Shown here: positions 39,828-47,865 of the stretch, one piece after another | Numbering within the stretch: position 1 is the stretch's first letter | Layout of the letters: each line of letters opens with the position of its first letter | Assembly: GCF_900129635.1 (NCBI RefSeq) | Contig: NZ_FSRB01000001.1 | Location: 5,731,501 to 5,795,500, forward strand | Length of the DNA: 64,000 bases | Source: Singulisphaera sp. GP187 | Lineage (GTDB): Bacteria; Planctomycetota; Planctomycetia; Isosphaerales; Isosphaeraceae | Reading direction: 5' to 3' | Notes under the pieces: model-generated | Database searches by the model: none | What the model saw: the letters and a program-made list of their open reading frames with translations, nothing else | Told to the model about the DNA's origin: nothing | Position numbers and translations under genes: made by a program

Positions 39828-40870
39828 GGTTCGACTTTCGTTCCGGGACCATGGCTCTCCGCCCGGCCCGGGGGCGTCGCGACTGGGCCGGGGCTGGAGT
39901 AGAGGACCTCGCGCACCGTGGCTTGCGGCTTATGGCAGACGGCAATGTAGGTGCGCCCGGCGTATTCGCCGACGATCCCCAGGAAGATCATCCGGATGGC
40001 CGTCGTGAGGAGCTGAGCCACCATCAAGGAGGCCCAGCCCGCCACCCCCCGCTCGAAGTCTTCAGGGTAGAGCAGGCGGTAGGCGACCACGTAAAGGGCA
40101 AGCGCTCCACCCAGGGCGGCGAAGAAGCAACCGCCAAACAGGACCAGACGAATCGGCTTGACCGAGAACGCCGTGGCCAGGCGAGCCCAGACCTTGAGCG
40201 ATTTGAAGAACGTGTAGTTGCCGTGGTCGGCGTATCGGGGGTGGTGGGCAACGTGGACCTGACCGATTCGCGCGGTGACCTGAAAGAGGAGTCCGTCGAC
40301 GTAGGGGTCGGGGCCTTGGTACTCGCAGATCGCCTCCGCAATCTCTTTGCGGATCAGCTTGTAGGGGGAGAGATAAATCCCCTTCGGCTTCTCGATGACC
40401 CACTCGGCGAACTTACCGTTGAACCAACTTCCCAGGTTCTTCCACGCCTGCTGATGTTTCGTCCCGAAGTGGGCGTAAATGGCATCGGCTCGCTCGTCGA
40501 GCAGACGCTCACGGAGCAGGGGCAAGTCGCCAGGGTCATGTTGGAGGTCATCGTCCATGATCGCAATGAGCGATCCCCGGGCCGCGCGGAGGCCGGTGAG
40601 GATCGCGTTGTCCTGGCCGAAGTTGCGTCTGAGATCGATCCCCACGTAGTTTTCACGGGTCTGGCAGAGCGATTCGATGACGGCCCAGGTGCCGTCGGGC
40701 GAACCGTCGTTGACGAGGATGACCTCGTAACGCCACCCGAGAGGGCCGAGCGTGGCGTCGATGGCGTTGGCAAGCGCCTGCAAGCAGCCCTCGCTCCGAA
40801 ACGCCGGGATGACGATCGAGAGTTCGAGCTCGAGTTCGCGGGAGCCGGGGGTCTCCTCACTCGCCCTCAT
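39824..40870 (-). CDS. Glycosyltransferase family 2, polyprenyl-phosphate type
   Basis: The 348-aa product has a GT-A domain (LSIVIPAFRSEGCLQALANA; EVILVNDGSPDGTWAVIESL; IDLRRNFGQDNAILTGLRAA; IAIMDDDLQHDPGDLPLL with the metal-binding DDD) followed by two C-terminal transmembrane helices (LVLFGGCFFAALGGALALYV and MVAQLLTTAIRMIFLGIVGE). This is the GtrB/ArnC/DPM-like layout, charging undecaprenyl phosphate with a sugar on the cytoplasmic face. The start is the ATG at 40870. It could supply the donor for the GT-C transferase encoded 0.7 kb away on the opposite strand. Confidence 0.9.
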   Translation of the reverse strand: MRASEETPGSRELELELSIVIPAFRSEGCLQALANAIDATLGPLGWRYEVILVNDGSPDGTWAVIESLCQTRENYVGIDLRRNFGQDNAILTGLRAARGSLIAIMDDDLQHDPGDLPLLRERLLDERADAIYAHFGTKHQQAWKNLGSWFNGKFAEWVIEKPKGIYLSPYKLIRKEIAEAICEYQGPDPYVDGLLFQVTARIGQVHVAHHPRYADHGNYTFFKSLKVWARLATAFSVKPIRLVLFGGCFFAALGGALALYVVAYRLLYPEDFERGVAGWASLMVAQLLTTAIRMIFLGIVGEYAGRTYIAVCHKPQATVREVLYSSPGPVATPPGRAESHGPGTKVEP

Positions 40871-41227
40871 TGGGAGTCGCTTTCTCGAGTGGGGCCGAAG
40901 CGATGCAAGTGACGGCCCGCGGGCCCTTGCTCGACTTCCCTCGAATGACACAGGAGATCAATCAGCACGGTCGGTCTTCGAATGGCTTGCGGATCGATGC
41001 GCGTTTGATGGGTCCATCGACGGCGATGGATCGTGAATTAGGCTCGGGTTGTCGCGGCTGCGGGCGTCATCAAACGGGAGAGTCATCCCTGCACGGAACC
41101 AAGCCGCGACATCGCGACCGGTGTTCCCAAAAAATGAGTTTTTAAAAAAAGTGGGGACAGTCCTGTCCGGGTTGACGCTGTGATCTTGGGGGCGTCCATG
41201 TCTCAACATTCACTCCTCGGCTTCGGT

Positions 41228-41269
41228 CTGTTTTACTACAAGCTCTCGCCTTGTCAAGAAGTAAAACAG
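41228..41269. repeat. 10-bp perfect inverted repeat in an intergenic region
   Basis: CTGTTTTACT (41228-41237) and AGTAAAACAG (41260-41269) are exact inverted repeats; inner ACAAG and CTTGT add five more pairs. It may be a regulator site or a terminator-like hairpin; neither neighbour is close (358 and 490 bases). Confidence 0.45.
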
Positions 41270-41670
41270 CTTCTGATATCAGATTGAACGATTACGTTGT
41301 TCGGGCAAGTTTCCATGCGTGCGAGCAGGAGGCCAACCTCTCATTTGGAGGGGGAAATGGCGGATTTTCTGGATGAAAGATGTTTGTATGCGGAGATTTT
41401 CTCGTGAAGACGTATAGGATTTGTTTGCGGTTGAATTGCCGTTGAGCGTCGCGGTCGGCTCGGGCGTAGGGATGCAGTCGGGGGTGCGTCGGCACGGCCG
41501 GCGGCGAGAATGGGGCGAGGCGAAACCGCGACTCCCTCCTGGGCGTGGGGCTCTGTTTCCCCTTGTCTCTTTGTCGTTGAGCTGGATCTCCCACGCTCCC
41601 GAGTCACGATCAACACGCGATTGGCGGCGACACTTAACACGTTCCCGAGCGCCCCGAGGGCCGCAAGATT

Positions 41671-41713
41671 TTGCCCGGGTAATATTGACCTTTGGATTTG
41701 CCCGGGTAAAATT
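41671..41713 (+). promoter_or_regulatory. Promoter with two CCCGGGTAA boxes, upstream of DUF2239
   Basis: Box 1 (TTGCCCGGGTAATATT, 41671-41686) and box 2 (TTGCCCGGGTAAAATT, 41698-41713) are direct repeats 27 bases apart. TTGACC (41685-41690) and TAAAAT (41707-41712) are spaced by 16 bases, so box 1 runs into the -35 and box 2 covers the -10. The DUF2239 start is 46 bases downstream. The same design precedes the amidase gene at 31318. Confidence 0.6.
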
Positions 41714-41758
41714 CCTTTCGTCGACCAAATCTGGAAAGTGGACCGAGGGGGGGAGACG

Positions 41759-42388
41759 ATGGCGGATCGAGCGCAGGGCGGTTGTACGGCGTTTGAAGGG
41801 GTTCGGCGGATTGCGTCGGGTGGGTTGGGGGTCGTGGCGTTGCGCGTCAAGGAGGTTCTCGACCGGGGGGAGGCCGCCCCTGTCTTGATCTTCGATGACG
41901 TGACGAGCGAGTTGATCGAGGTGGACTTTCGGGGGACGGCCGAAGACGTGTTGGGGAGGGTCGAGGATCGGGGCAGCGGCGACACGCCGGCCGCTCCCAC
42001 CCCCGCCGTCGCGCCTCGGGGGCCGGGTCGTCCGAAGTTGGGAGTCGTGGCCCGCGAGGTCACCCTCTTGCCCCGGCACTGGGACTGGCTCAATGAGCAG
42101 CCTGGCGGGGCGTCCGTCGCGCTTCGCAAGCTCGTGGAAGCCGCGCGACGCGTGAACGAGGGCCGCGATCGCGTCCGCCGGGCGGAAGAGTCGGCCTACC
42201 GGTTCATGTCGGCCATGGCCGGGAATTTTCCTGGGTTTGAGGAGGCGACCCGCGCCTTGTTCGCCAAAGCGCCGGAACGGCTCGAAGCGTTGATCCGCGA
42301 CTGGCCCGAGGACATTCGAATCCACGTCACGCGGCTGGTCCGCGCGACTCTGGAATCCCCTCCCGACGCGCTGGGCGTGGAAAAATGA
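41759..42388 (+). CDS. DUF2239 family protein
   Basis: The 209-aa product reads as DUF2239 from end to end: CTAFEGVRRIASGGLGVVAL, PVLIFDDVTSELIEVDFRG, a Pro/Ala-rich linker, then the best conserved block GRPKLGVVAREVTLLPRHWD, QPGGASVALRKLVEAARR and AYRFMSAMAGNFPGFEEATR. The function of DUF2239 is unknown; the first half looks like a small beta-rich domain and the second is helical, with basic residues that could bind nucleic acid (inference). The start is ATG 41759 behind GGGGGAG; longer frames upstream cross the promoter and are rejected. Confidence 0.85.
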   Translation: MADRAQGGCTAFEGVRRIASGGLGVVALRVKEVLDRGEAAPVLIFDDVTSELIEVDFRGTAEDVLGRVEDRGSGDTPAAPTPAVAPRGPGRPKLGVVAREVTLLPRHWDWLNEQPGGASVALRKLVEAARRVNEGRDRVRRAEESAYRFMSAMAGNFPGFEEATRALFAKAPERLEALIRDWPEDIRIHVTRLVRATLESPPDALGVEK

Positions 42389-42469
42389 TCAAGAGATTCT
42401 GGGGCGAATCTCAGATTTTTTTTCAGCGGGGGGCGGGGATCGTGCCCGCCGGTGGCGAACTTGAGGAGT

Positions 42470-42511
42470 CATTTCGCTCGAGCGGGTGGCGTACCCGTTT
42501 CGAGCGAAATG
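42470..42511. terminator. 12-bp perfect stem-loop after DUF2239
   Basis: CATTTCGCTCGA (42470-42481) pairs exactly with TCGAGCGAAATG (42500-42511), and CGGGT/ACCCG extends the stem inside. The downstream tract is only weakly T-rich. It probably insulates the DUF2239 and RRM transcripts. Confidence 0.5.
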
Positions 42512-42659
42512 CTTGAATTTTCGCAATATTCCGCAGGTTTCGGCCGGTTCGAGTGGCTCTGGCCAGAGGTCTTGGGTCGACTTGCGCGACGGCCGATTCG
42601 TCGGAATCGACGATATTGCGAAGTTGTGTCAATCGCTCTATCCATTCATCACGAAAATT

Positions 42660-42668
42660 TGTTATACT
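42660..42668 (+). promoter_or_regulatory. Extended -10 promoter of the RRM gene
   Basis: TGT followed by TATACT (42663-42668) is a good extended -10; no -35 hexamer stands out. Initiation near 42675 would give a leader of about 160 nt. Confidence 0.45.
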
Positions 42669-42834
42669 CAACGTCGGTTGGTCTGACGACCGAGCAGCAT
42701 TGCTGGCTCTTCCCGATCCGGTCCTTGCTTACCTCCCTCGCCTTTCTCACCCACCGGGATTCAACGGAATCCCCTTTCTTCTCGACCCTGAAAGCGTTTT
42801 GCGGGTCGTTTTGCCTTCGCCCGGGAGTTTGAGA

Positions 42835-43194
42835 GTGGCCAAGAAGCTGTATGTGGGCAACCTGACCTACAACGTGAATGAGTCCGACCTGGAAGCCCTG
42901 TTCTCCCAGTTCGGCACCGTGCAGAGCGCACAGATCATCGTCGACCGTGACACGAATCGCTCCAAAGGATTCGGCTTTGTTGAGATGGACACCGACGCCC
43001 AAGCCCAGGCGGCGATCCAGGGCCTCAACGGACATGATCACGACGGGCGCAACCTGACGGTCAACGAAGCCAAGCCCCGTGAAGCACGTGGCGGCGGCGG
43101 CGGCGGCGGCTACGGCGGCGGCGGTGGTGGTGGCTACGGTGGTGGTGGCGGCGGTGGTTACGGCGGCGGCGGCGGTGGCCGCGGCCGTTATTGA
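42835..43194 (+). CDS. Glycine-rich RNA-binding protein with one RRM
   Basis: The 119-aa product has one RRM: RNP2 in KKLYVGNLTYNVNESDLEAL, RNP1 in SKGFGFVEMDTDAQAQAAIQ, and the last strand in GRNLTVNEAKPRE. Residues from about 86 on are glycine repeats broken by Tyr (four GGGGGGGY-like units) ending in GRGRY. The layout matches the small cold-inducible RNA-binding proteins of cyanobacteria and planctomycetes. The start is GTG at 42835 behind GGGAG. The GGC/GGT run at 43090-43185 is also a region prone to length change. Confidence 0.92.
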   Translation: MAKKLYVGNLTYNVNESDLEALFSQFGTVQSAQIIVDRDTNRSKGFGFVEMDTDAQAQAAIQGLNGHDHDGRNLTVNEAKPREARGGGGGGGYGGGGGGGYGGGGGGGYGGGGGGRGRY

Positions 43195-43287
43195 TCGCCC
43201 CTTGGATCGATCGGTGTCGAAGGGTTTGCCGGCGTAAACCCTTTGACGTCTCACCCAAGACTCTGTCTCGGGAGAACCGGTCAGGTT

Positions 43288-43306
43288 AACCCCGTTTTGC
43301 GGGGTT
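43288..43306 (+). terminator. Terminator-like hairpin after the RRM gene
   Basis: AACCCCG TTTTG CGGGGTT is a perfect 7-bp stem about 95 bases after the RRM stop. It is followed by GATCTTA, a weak U-tract. Confidence 0.5.
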
Positions 43307-43384
43307 GATCTTACGCCCCTGCCCGGAGTCGCGAAGAGCACGGGATTACTGTCCTCGCCCCGACTCCGGTGTCGTCAAACAACC

Positions 43385-43427
43385 ATCGGTCCGCATACCT
43401 TGATGCAATCAAGGTATGCGGGCCGAT
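43385..43427. terminator. Long perfect hairpin, possibly bidirectional
   Basis: CCGCATACCTTGA and TCAAGGTATGCGG form a perfect 13-bp stem around TGCAA, and ATCGG/CCGAT extend it beyond one unpaired base on each side. It lies between the convergent RRM and psuG transcripts and may stop either one. Confidence 0.5.
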
Positions 43428-43669
43428 CTTCGTTTCGAACCCGGCGTGAGCGGGCGGGGTGCCCGCGGTTCCAGGAAATTGAATTTAAGATGCGTGAACT
43501 TGTCAAGGATATTGCTCGGCTCACAAAACAGTGAAATATGCTTCCTTGCCACTTGTTTTGGGTTTTTATCAACGACCCGCCAGAGAGCGAGGAATCATCC
43601 TCGTTCCCACGGTCCTCCGTGGGAACGAGTCGCGAGCGGCTTCCTGGCCCTGGATCGGGTCGTTGTTTT

Positions 43670-44611
43670 TTATTGATGGGGTTCGTGGTTGAAATCCCGA
43701 TTCAAGGCCAGGGCCATTGCCACGTCCCCGGCAAGGCGGGCGTTGGCGAGGATGAGGGCTTTGTTGGCGTGCAGCCCGCGGCCGGCGGTGGCTTGGCGGA
43801 TTCGATCGAGCAGGAAGGGAGTGACGGCCTTGCCGGAGATCCGTTGGTGGCGGGCCTCGGCCAGGGCGGATTCGAGGGCGGCGTCCATGGCGGCGTCATC
43901 CAGGGCGTCGGCCTTGGGGACCGGCTGGGTCAGGATGACCGCGGCGGGGAGCCGGAGGGCACGGTGGGCGCGGACCAGGGCCGCGGCTTCGTCGGCTGAC
44001 TCCACGCGTGCCTCCAGGGCGAGGCCGCTCGATCGGGTCAGAAACGCGGGCAATTCGCTGGTCTGGTAGCCGACGACGGGAACGCCGCGGGTCTCCAGGG
44101 CGTCGAGAGTGGCGGGCATGTCGAGGATCGACTTGATTCCCGAGCAGACCACCAGGGCGCCATCGGCTCGGGCGAGCTCGTCGAGGTCGTTCGAGATGTC
44201 GAAGGTGATCGCCGCCTCGCGGTGGACTCCCCCCAGCCCGCCGGTGGCCAACACGCCGATCCCTTGTTCACGCGCGATCCAGAGGGTCGCCGACACGGTG
44301 GTGGCGGCGTCCAGCTTACGCGCGACGGCCAGCGAGAGGTCACGCCGACCTGCCTTCAAGAACGTCCCGGCGCAGGCCAGATGCTCCAACTCGCCGGCCG
44401 AGAGGCCGATCCGGATTCGGCCGGCGACGACGGCGATCGTGGCCGGGGTGGCTCCCGCCGACCGGACGGCCGCCTCGGCCCCCATCGCCGTTTTGAGGTT
44501 CTCGGGCCAAGGCAGCCCCTGCGCGACCAGGGTCGACTCCAGGGCCACCACGGCCCGCCCCTCGGCCAGGGCCTCTTTGACCTCAGTCGCGATCTCGTAA
44601 GTGTCCGCCAT
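43670..44611 (-). CDS. psuG: Pseudouridine-5'-phosphate glycosidase
   Basis: The 313-aa product matches PsuG/IndA: VALESTLVAQGLPWPENLKT at the N-terminus, AGRIRIGLSAGELEHLA, RRDLSLAVARKLDAATTVSA, GIGVLATGGLGGVHREAAIT with the ATGGLGGVHR signature, LVVCSGIKSILDMPATLDAL and VPVVGYQTSELPAFLTRSSG. It cleaves pseudouridine 5'-phosphate to uracil and ribose 5-phosphate. The start is ATG 44611 behind GGAGCG; the upstream open frame is antisense to the kinase gene. A psuK kinase gene is not adjacent. It is divergent from the FHA-kinase gene. Confidence 0.93.
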   Translation of the reverse strand: MADTYEIATEVKEALAEGRAVVALESTLVAQGLPWPENLKTAMGAEAAVRSAGATPATIAVVAGRIRIGLSAGELEHLACAGTFLKAGRRDLSLAVARKLDAATTVSATLWIAREQGIGVLATGGLGGVHREAAITFDISNDLDELARADGALVVCSGIKSILDMPATLDALETRGVPVVGYQTSELPAFLTRSSGLALEARVESADEAAALVRAHRALRLPAAVILTQPVPKADALDDAAMDAALESALAEARHQRISGKAVTPFLLDRIRQATAGRGLHANKALILANARLAGDVAMALALNRDFNHEPHQ

Positions 44612-44743
44612 CAGAAACGCTCCTGCCCGCCCCATTGCGTGCTCGGCTCCGCCCACCCGGGAAAAACCCATCCAACGTGTGTGCCGTCCGGTTGCCAGGT
44701 GGATCTTGGTCATAAAGGACTCCGACCCTGGCCTTGCCTGGAG

Positions 44744-44749
44744 TATAAT
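44744..44749 (+). promoter_or_regulatory. Consensus -10 upstream of the FHA-kinase gene
   Basis: TATAAT at 44744-44749 lies 39 bases before the kinase start in the gap between divergent psuG and kinase genes. No good -35 is seen, so activation may be needed. Confidence 0.4.
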
Positions 44750-44788
44750 GAGCGGGAACTCAGATTGGGGAGGACTTACGACGTCACA

Positions 44789-46119
44789 ATGCGAGTGATC
44801 TTGGATGTTCTCGAAGGCCCGCGTCAGGGCCGTTCGTTCGTCTTCGATCGACACGACACGTTCATCGTGGGTCGGTCGCGGTTCGTGCATTGTCCGGTGC
44901 CCGAGGACACCGCACTCTCGCGCGACCACTTTCTGATCGAGATCAATCCGCCCCGGTGCGAGATCCGCGACCTGGGGAGCACCAACGGAACCTACGTCAA
45001 CGAGCGCCGGGTCGACCGGGCCAAGTTGAACTCGGGGGACCAGATCGCGGCGGGACAGAGCCTGTTTCGGGTCCGGGTCGAGACGGCTTCGAAGACGAGC
45101 GAGATGGAGACGCAGACCGGGAGCCGCACGTTATCGGTCGCGCTGGACGCGCATCCCAAGCCGATCCAGTGCGCGGGTTGTGGCTCGCCCGCCCCGCTCG
45201 GGATCGACGTGGCGAGCGGCCCGAACCTGGTGGCGGGGGATTCGGTCGAGTGGCTCTGCGATTTCTGCCGGGCCGAATCGTCGTCGCTGCCCCAGCCGGT
45301 CCCCCACTTCACCACCGTGCGCGAGCTCGGCCGCGGGGCGATGGGGGTCGTCTACCAGGCGAAGCACAACGAGACCGGGAAACTGGTCGCACTGAAGCTG
45401 ATCGTTCCCGAGTCGGCCGCCGCGCGTTCGGCCGTCGACCGCTTTCTGCGCGAGATGTCGGTCATCAGCCAGTTGAAGCATCCGAACATCGTCGAGTGGC
45501 TCGAACAGGGGATGACCCGGGGCCAGTTCTGGTTCGCGATGGAGTACGTCGCGGGTTCGAACCTGGAGGCCCTGGCCAACTCGGCCCCGGGCCGCTACCC
45601 GATCTCGCAGGCCTGCCGGATGGCTTGCCAGGTCCTCAAGGGGCTCGAGCAAGCGCACCGGCTGGGGTTCGTCCATCGCGACATCAAGCCCGAGAACATC
45701 CTGATCGGCCGTCGGCCGGAGGGCTTGGTCGCCAAGATCTCGGACTTCGGCCTGGCCAAGAGCTTTCGCGGGCTCGGGCTGTCGGGCTTGACCTTCTCGG
45801 GCGAGATGCGCGGAACGGTTCCGTTCATGCCGCCCGAGCAGATGCTCGACTTCAAGACGGTGCTCCCCTCGGGCGACCTCTACGCCAGCGCCGCAACGCT
45901 TTATTATTTGCTCACCAGCCAGTTCATCTATGACCAGGTGGCCGAAGGGGGGACCTGATCCGCACCCTCCTGGAGGAACCCCCGGTGCCGGTCCGCAAAC
46001 GCCGCCCCGACATTCCGGCCGCCCTGGCCGCCGTGCTCCAGAAGTGTCTGGCCCGCGACCCCAAGGACCGCTACCCCACCGCTTCAGCGATGCGCCAGGC
46101 CCTGCGGCCGTTCTGTTGA
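44789..46119 (+). pseudogene. FHA / zinc-ribbon / Ser-Thr protein kinase, with one -1 frameshift near the end
   Basis: In order: an FHA domain (about 24-95, with FIVGRSR, LSRDHFLI, RDLGSTNGTYVN), a Cys4 zinc ribbon (Cys128, 131, 157, 160), and a Hanks-type kinase from about residue 175: ELGRGAMGVVYQA, Lys203 in VALKLI, HRDIKPEN (297-304), DFG (319-321) and GTVPFMPPEQ. The frame stops at 45958 just after TSQFIYDQVAEGG. Adding one G to the G6 run 45947-45952 continues it through DLIRTLLEEPPVPVRKRRPD and LARDPKDRYPTASAMRQALR to TGA 46117-46119, giving 443 aa, the normal kinase C-lobe end. It is therefore an assembly error or a recent mutation. No transmembrane segment. Confidence 0.85.
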
Positions 46120-46234
46120 GAGGAACCGTGCGTGGCGCTCGCCTCGCGCGATTCCCCGTAGTCCGGCCCTGGGATTTTTCTTCCAGGCGAGCCGCTGCCA
46201 GGCTTCTGCTACCCGTCTTTGGGAGAACCGCTTC

Positions 46235-47650
46235 TCACTTCGTGGCTTGCGTGGCGAGGCTCCCCGGTCCCCACAAGGGGCGGGCCAGTTGGCGGCTCCA
46301 GTCTTCCCAGGCGGCGAGCAGTTCCTTGGCCTTGTCCGGGTTCTCTGGGCTCAGGTCCTGGGTTTCCCCGAGGTCCTTGGCCAGGTTGTAGAGCCGGAAC
46401 GGGGTTACGGGAGGCCCGGAGCGGGCGTCTGAGCGAGCGCCGGCGATGTCGACGGTCTGGTCATAGCGGACGAGCTTCCAGTCACCCCGGCGGATGGCCG
46501 CCTGGCCGCCCAGACGCCAGTAGAGCGTGTCGTGGGGAGCCTGCTCCGACGACTTGCCGATGAGGTGGGGCAAGAGGTTGACGCCGTCGAGGTTCCATTC
46601 CGCCTTGGTTTCAACGCCGGCCGCCGCCAGGGCCGTCGGCAGGATGTCGAGCTGGATGATGGGCGGTTCATACACCTTGCCCGCGGGGAGCGTTCCCTTC
46701 CAGCTCAGGACGAACGGGACCCGGATGCCCCCTTCGAGGGTCGTCCGCTTCGAGCCGCGAAGCGGGTCGTTCCGCGAGCCGTTGGTCGTGGTGCCCAGCA
46801 TGGTCGGGCCGCCGTTATCGCTGAAGAAGATGATCAGCGTGTTTTCTTCGAGCCCGGCCGTCCTGATCCGCTCGATCACGTTGCCGGCCGCTTCATCGAG
46901 GGCGGAAAGCATGGCGGCATACGTCCTCCGCTTCGGGTCCTCGATCGAGGAGAACCGCGCGACGCGATCTTCGGTCGCGTCCATCGGAGTGTGGACCGCG
47001 TTGAAGCTGAGCTGCAAGAAGAACGGGTGGTCCTTGTGCCGATCGATGAACGACAGGGCCTCGCGGGAGAAGGCGTCGGTCAAATAGGCATTTTCCTGGA
47101 TGACCTCGGTGCCGCGGTACACGTCAGGGCTCTTGCCGGCGAAGTAGGTGTGCTGGCCGCCGAGGAAGCCGAAGAACTCATCGAATCCACGCTTCTGAGG
47201 ATGAAACTGCGATGCGGAGCCGAGGTGCCACTTGCCCACGAGCCCGGTCGCGTACCCGGCCGCCTTGAGCCGGTCGGCCACCGTCGTCTCCGTGACCGGT
47301 AACCCGAGGCCTTTCGCAGGCCCCTCCCCGGGGTTGAACTCGTGTCCGAACCGCTGCTGGTATCGCCCCGTCAACAATCCGGCACGGGTTGGGCTGCAAT
47401 ACGGACCCGAGACATACCCGTTCGTGCAGCGCACCCCGCCTCGCGCCAATGCATCGAGATGGGGCGTCGGAATATCGCGGCCCCCCTGAAACCCCAGGTC
47501 GCCGTAACCCAGGTCGTCGGCGACCAGCAGCACGACGTTCGGCTTGCCGGCCGGAGCGGCCAACCCGATCCTGGCGCCTGGCCCCGTCACGACGATCGTG
47601 ATCGCCACGAGCCATGAAGCCCGCAAGGTTCGCCTGATTCTCGGTTTCAT
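46235..47650 (-). CDS. Secreted sulfatase (type I, formylglycine-dependent)
   Basis: The 471-aa product begins with a signal peptide (LRASWLVAITIVVTGPGARI, cleavage near GLAAP). It has the metal site VVLLVADDLGYGDLGFQGG, the formylglycine signature CSPTRAGLLTGR (C-x-P-x-R), GLVGKWHLG, the C-terminal FFSDNGGPTMLG, and GGIRVPFVLSWKGTLP. Type I sulfatases remove sulfate esters from polysaccharides or other substrates and need the Cys converted to formylglycine; the maturase gene is not in the window. The ATG at 47650 is used; a TTG directly upstream is possible. It is divergent from a DUF1559 gene. Planctomycetes carry many such genes. Confidence 0.93.
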   Translation of the reverse strand: MKPRIRRTLRASWLVAITIVVTGPGARIGLAAPAGKPNVVLLVADDLGYGDLGFQGGRDIPTPHLDALARGGVRCTNGYVSGPYCSPTRAGLLTGRYQQRFGHEFNPGEGPAKGLGLPVTETTVADRLKAAGYATGLVGKWHLGSASQFHPQKRGFDEFFGFLGGQHTYFAGKSPDVYRGTEVIQENAYLTDAFSREALSFIDRHKDHPFFLQLSFNAVHTPMDATEDRVARFSSIEDPKRRTYAAMLSALDEAAGNVIERIRTAGLEENTLIIFFSDNGGPTMLGTTTNGSRNDPLRGSKRTTLEGGIRVPFVLSWKGTLPAGKVYEPPIIQLDILPTALAAAGVETKAEWNLDGVNLLPHLIGKSSEQAPHDTLYWRLGGQAAIRRGDWKLVRYDQTVDIAGARSDARSGPPVTPFRLYNLAKDLGETQDLSPENPDKAKELLAAWEDWSRQLARPLWGPGSLATQATK

Positions 47651-47748
47651 CAAAACAGCACCTCGAAGTCCGTTGTCACAACGCCCCTATGCCCCCTGCC
47701 GCGGCCACTCCGCGACCGTGGATCGAGACGAACTCTACTGGTTTCCTA

Positions 47749-47807
47749 TCAAGTTGGTCAAGATAGTGGAGTTTCAACTTGACAATGCCGATCAAGAAAT
47801 AAATGAT
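47749..47807 (+). promoter_or_regulatory. Candidate promoter/operator in the sulfatase-DUF1559 gap
   Basis: TCAAGTTG (47749-47756) and CAACTTGA (47775-47782) are inverted repeats, and the right arm overlaps TTGACA (47779-47784), which is followed after 17 bases by AATGAT (47802-47807). An operator covering the -35 of the DUF1559 promoter is plausible but unproven. Confidence 0.35.
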
Positions 47808-47865
47808 TGGTTCCAGTGAAGGCAAGATGGCATTCAAGGCCGGGTCTCTCAGGGGAGAATGGACG

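Larger units (their letters stand above)
40871..41758. other. Gene-free stretch upstream of DUF2239
   Basis: 888 bases with no supported gene; open frames on either strand near the end are shadows of DUF2239. It holds a 10-bp inverted repeat (41228-41269) and the paired-box promoter (41671-41713). Confidence 0.5.
42389..42834. other. Leader and spacer region upstream of the RRM gene
   Basis: 446 bases holding a T8 run just after DUF2239, a long hairpin, and an extended -10 promoter (each listed). The rest is probably the 5' leader of the RNA-binding protein gene, about 160 nt, a length common for cold-responsive RNA-binding proteins. No protein-like frame. Confidence 0.45.
43195..43669. other. 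Spacer between RRM gene and psuG
   Basis: 475 bases with two hairpins (listed) and no gene. The strand asymmetry of the hairpins fits termination of the RRM transcript from the left and of psuG from the right. Confidence 0.45.

Noticed and set aside
40871-41758. Hidden gene between GT2 and DUF2239
   Set aside because: Open frames on either strand lack ribosome sites and protein-like composition, and the longest ones are extensions or shadows of DUF2239.
43090-43185. GGC/GGT simple repeat as an independent tandem repeat
   Set aside because: It is the coding sequence of the glycine-rich tail of the RRM protein and is explained by it.
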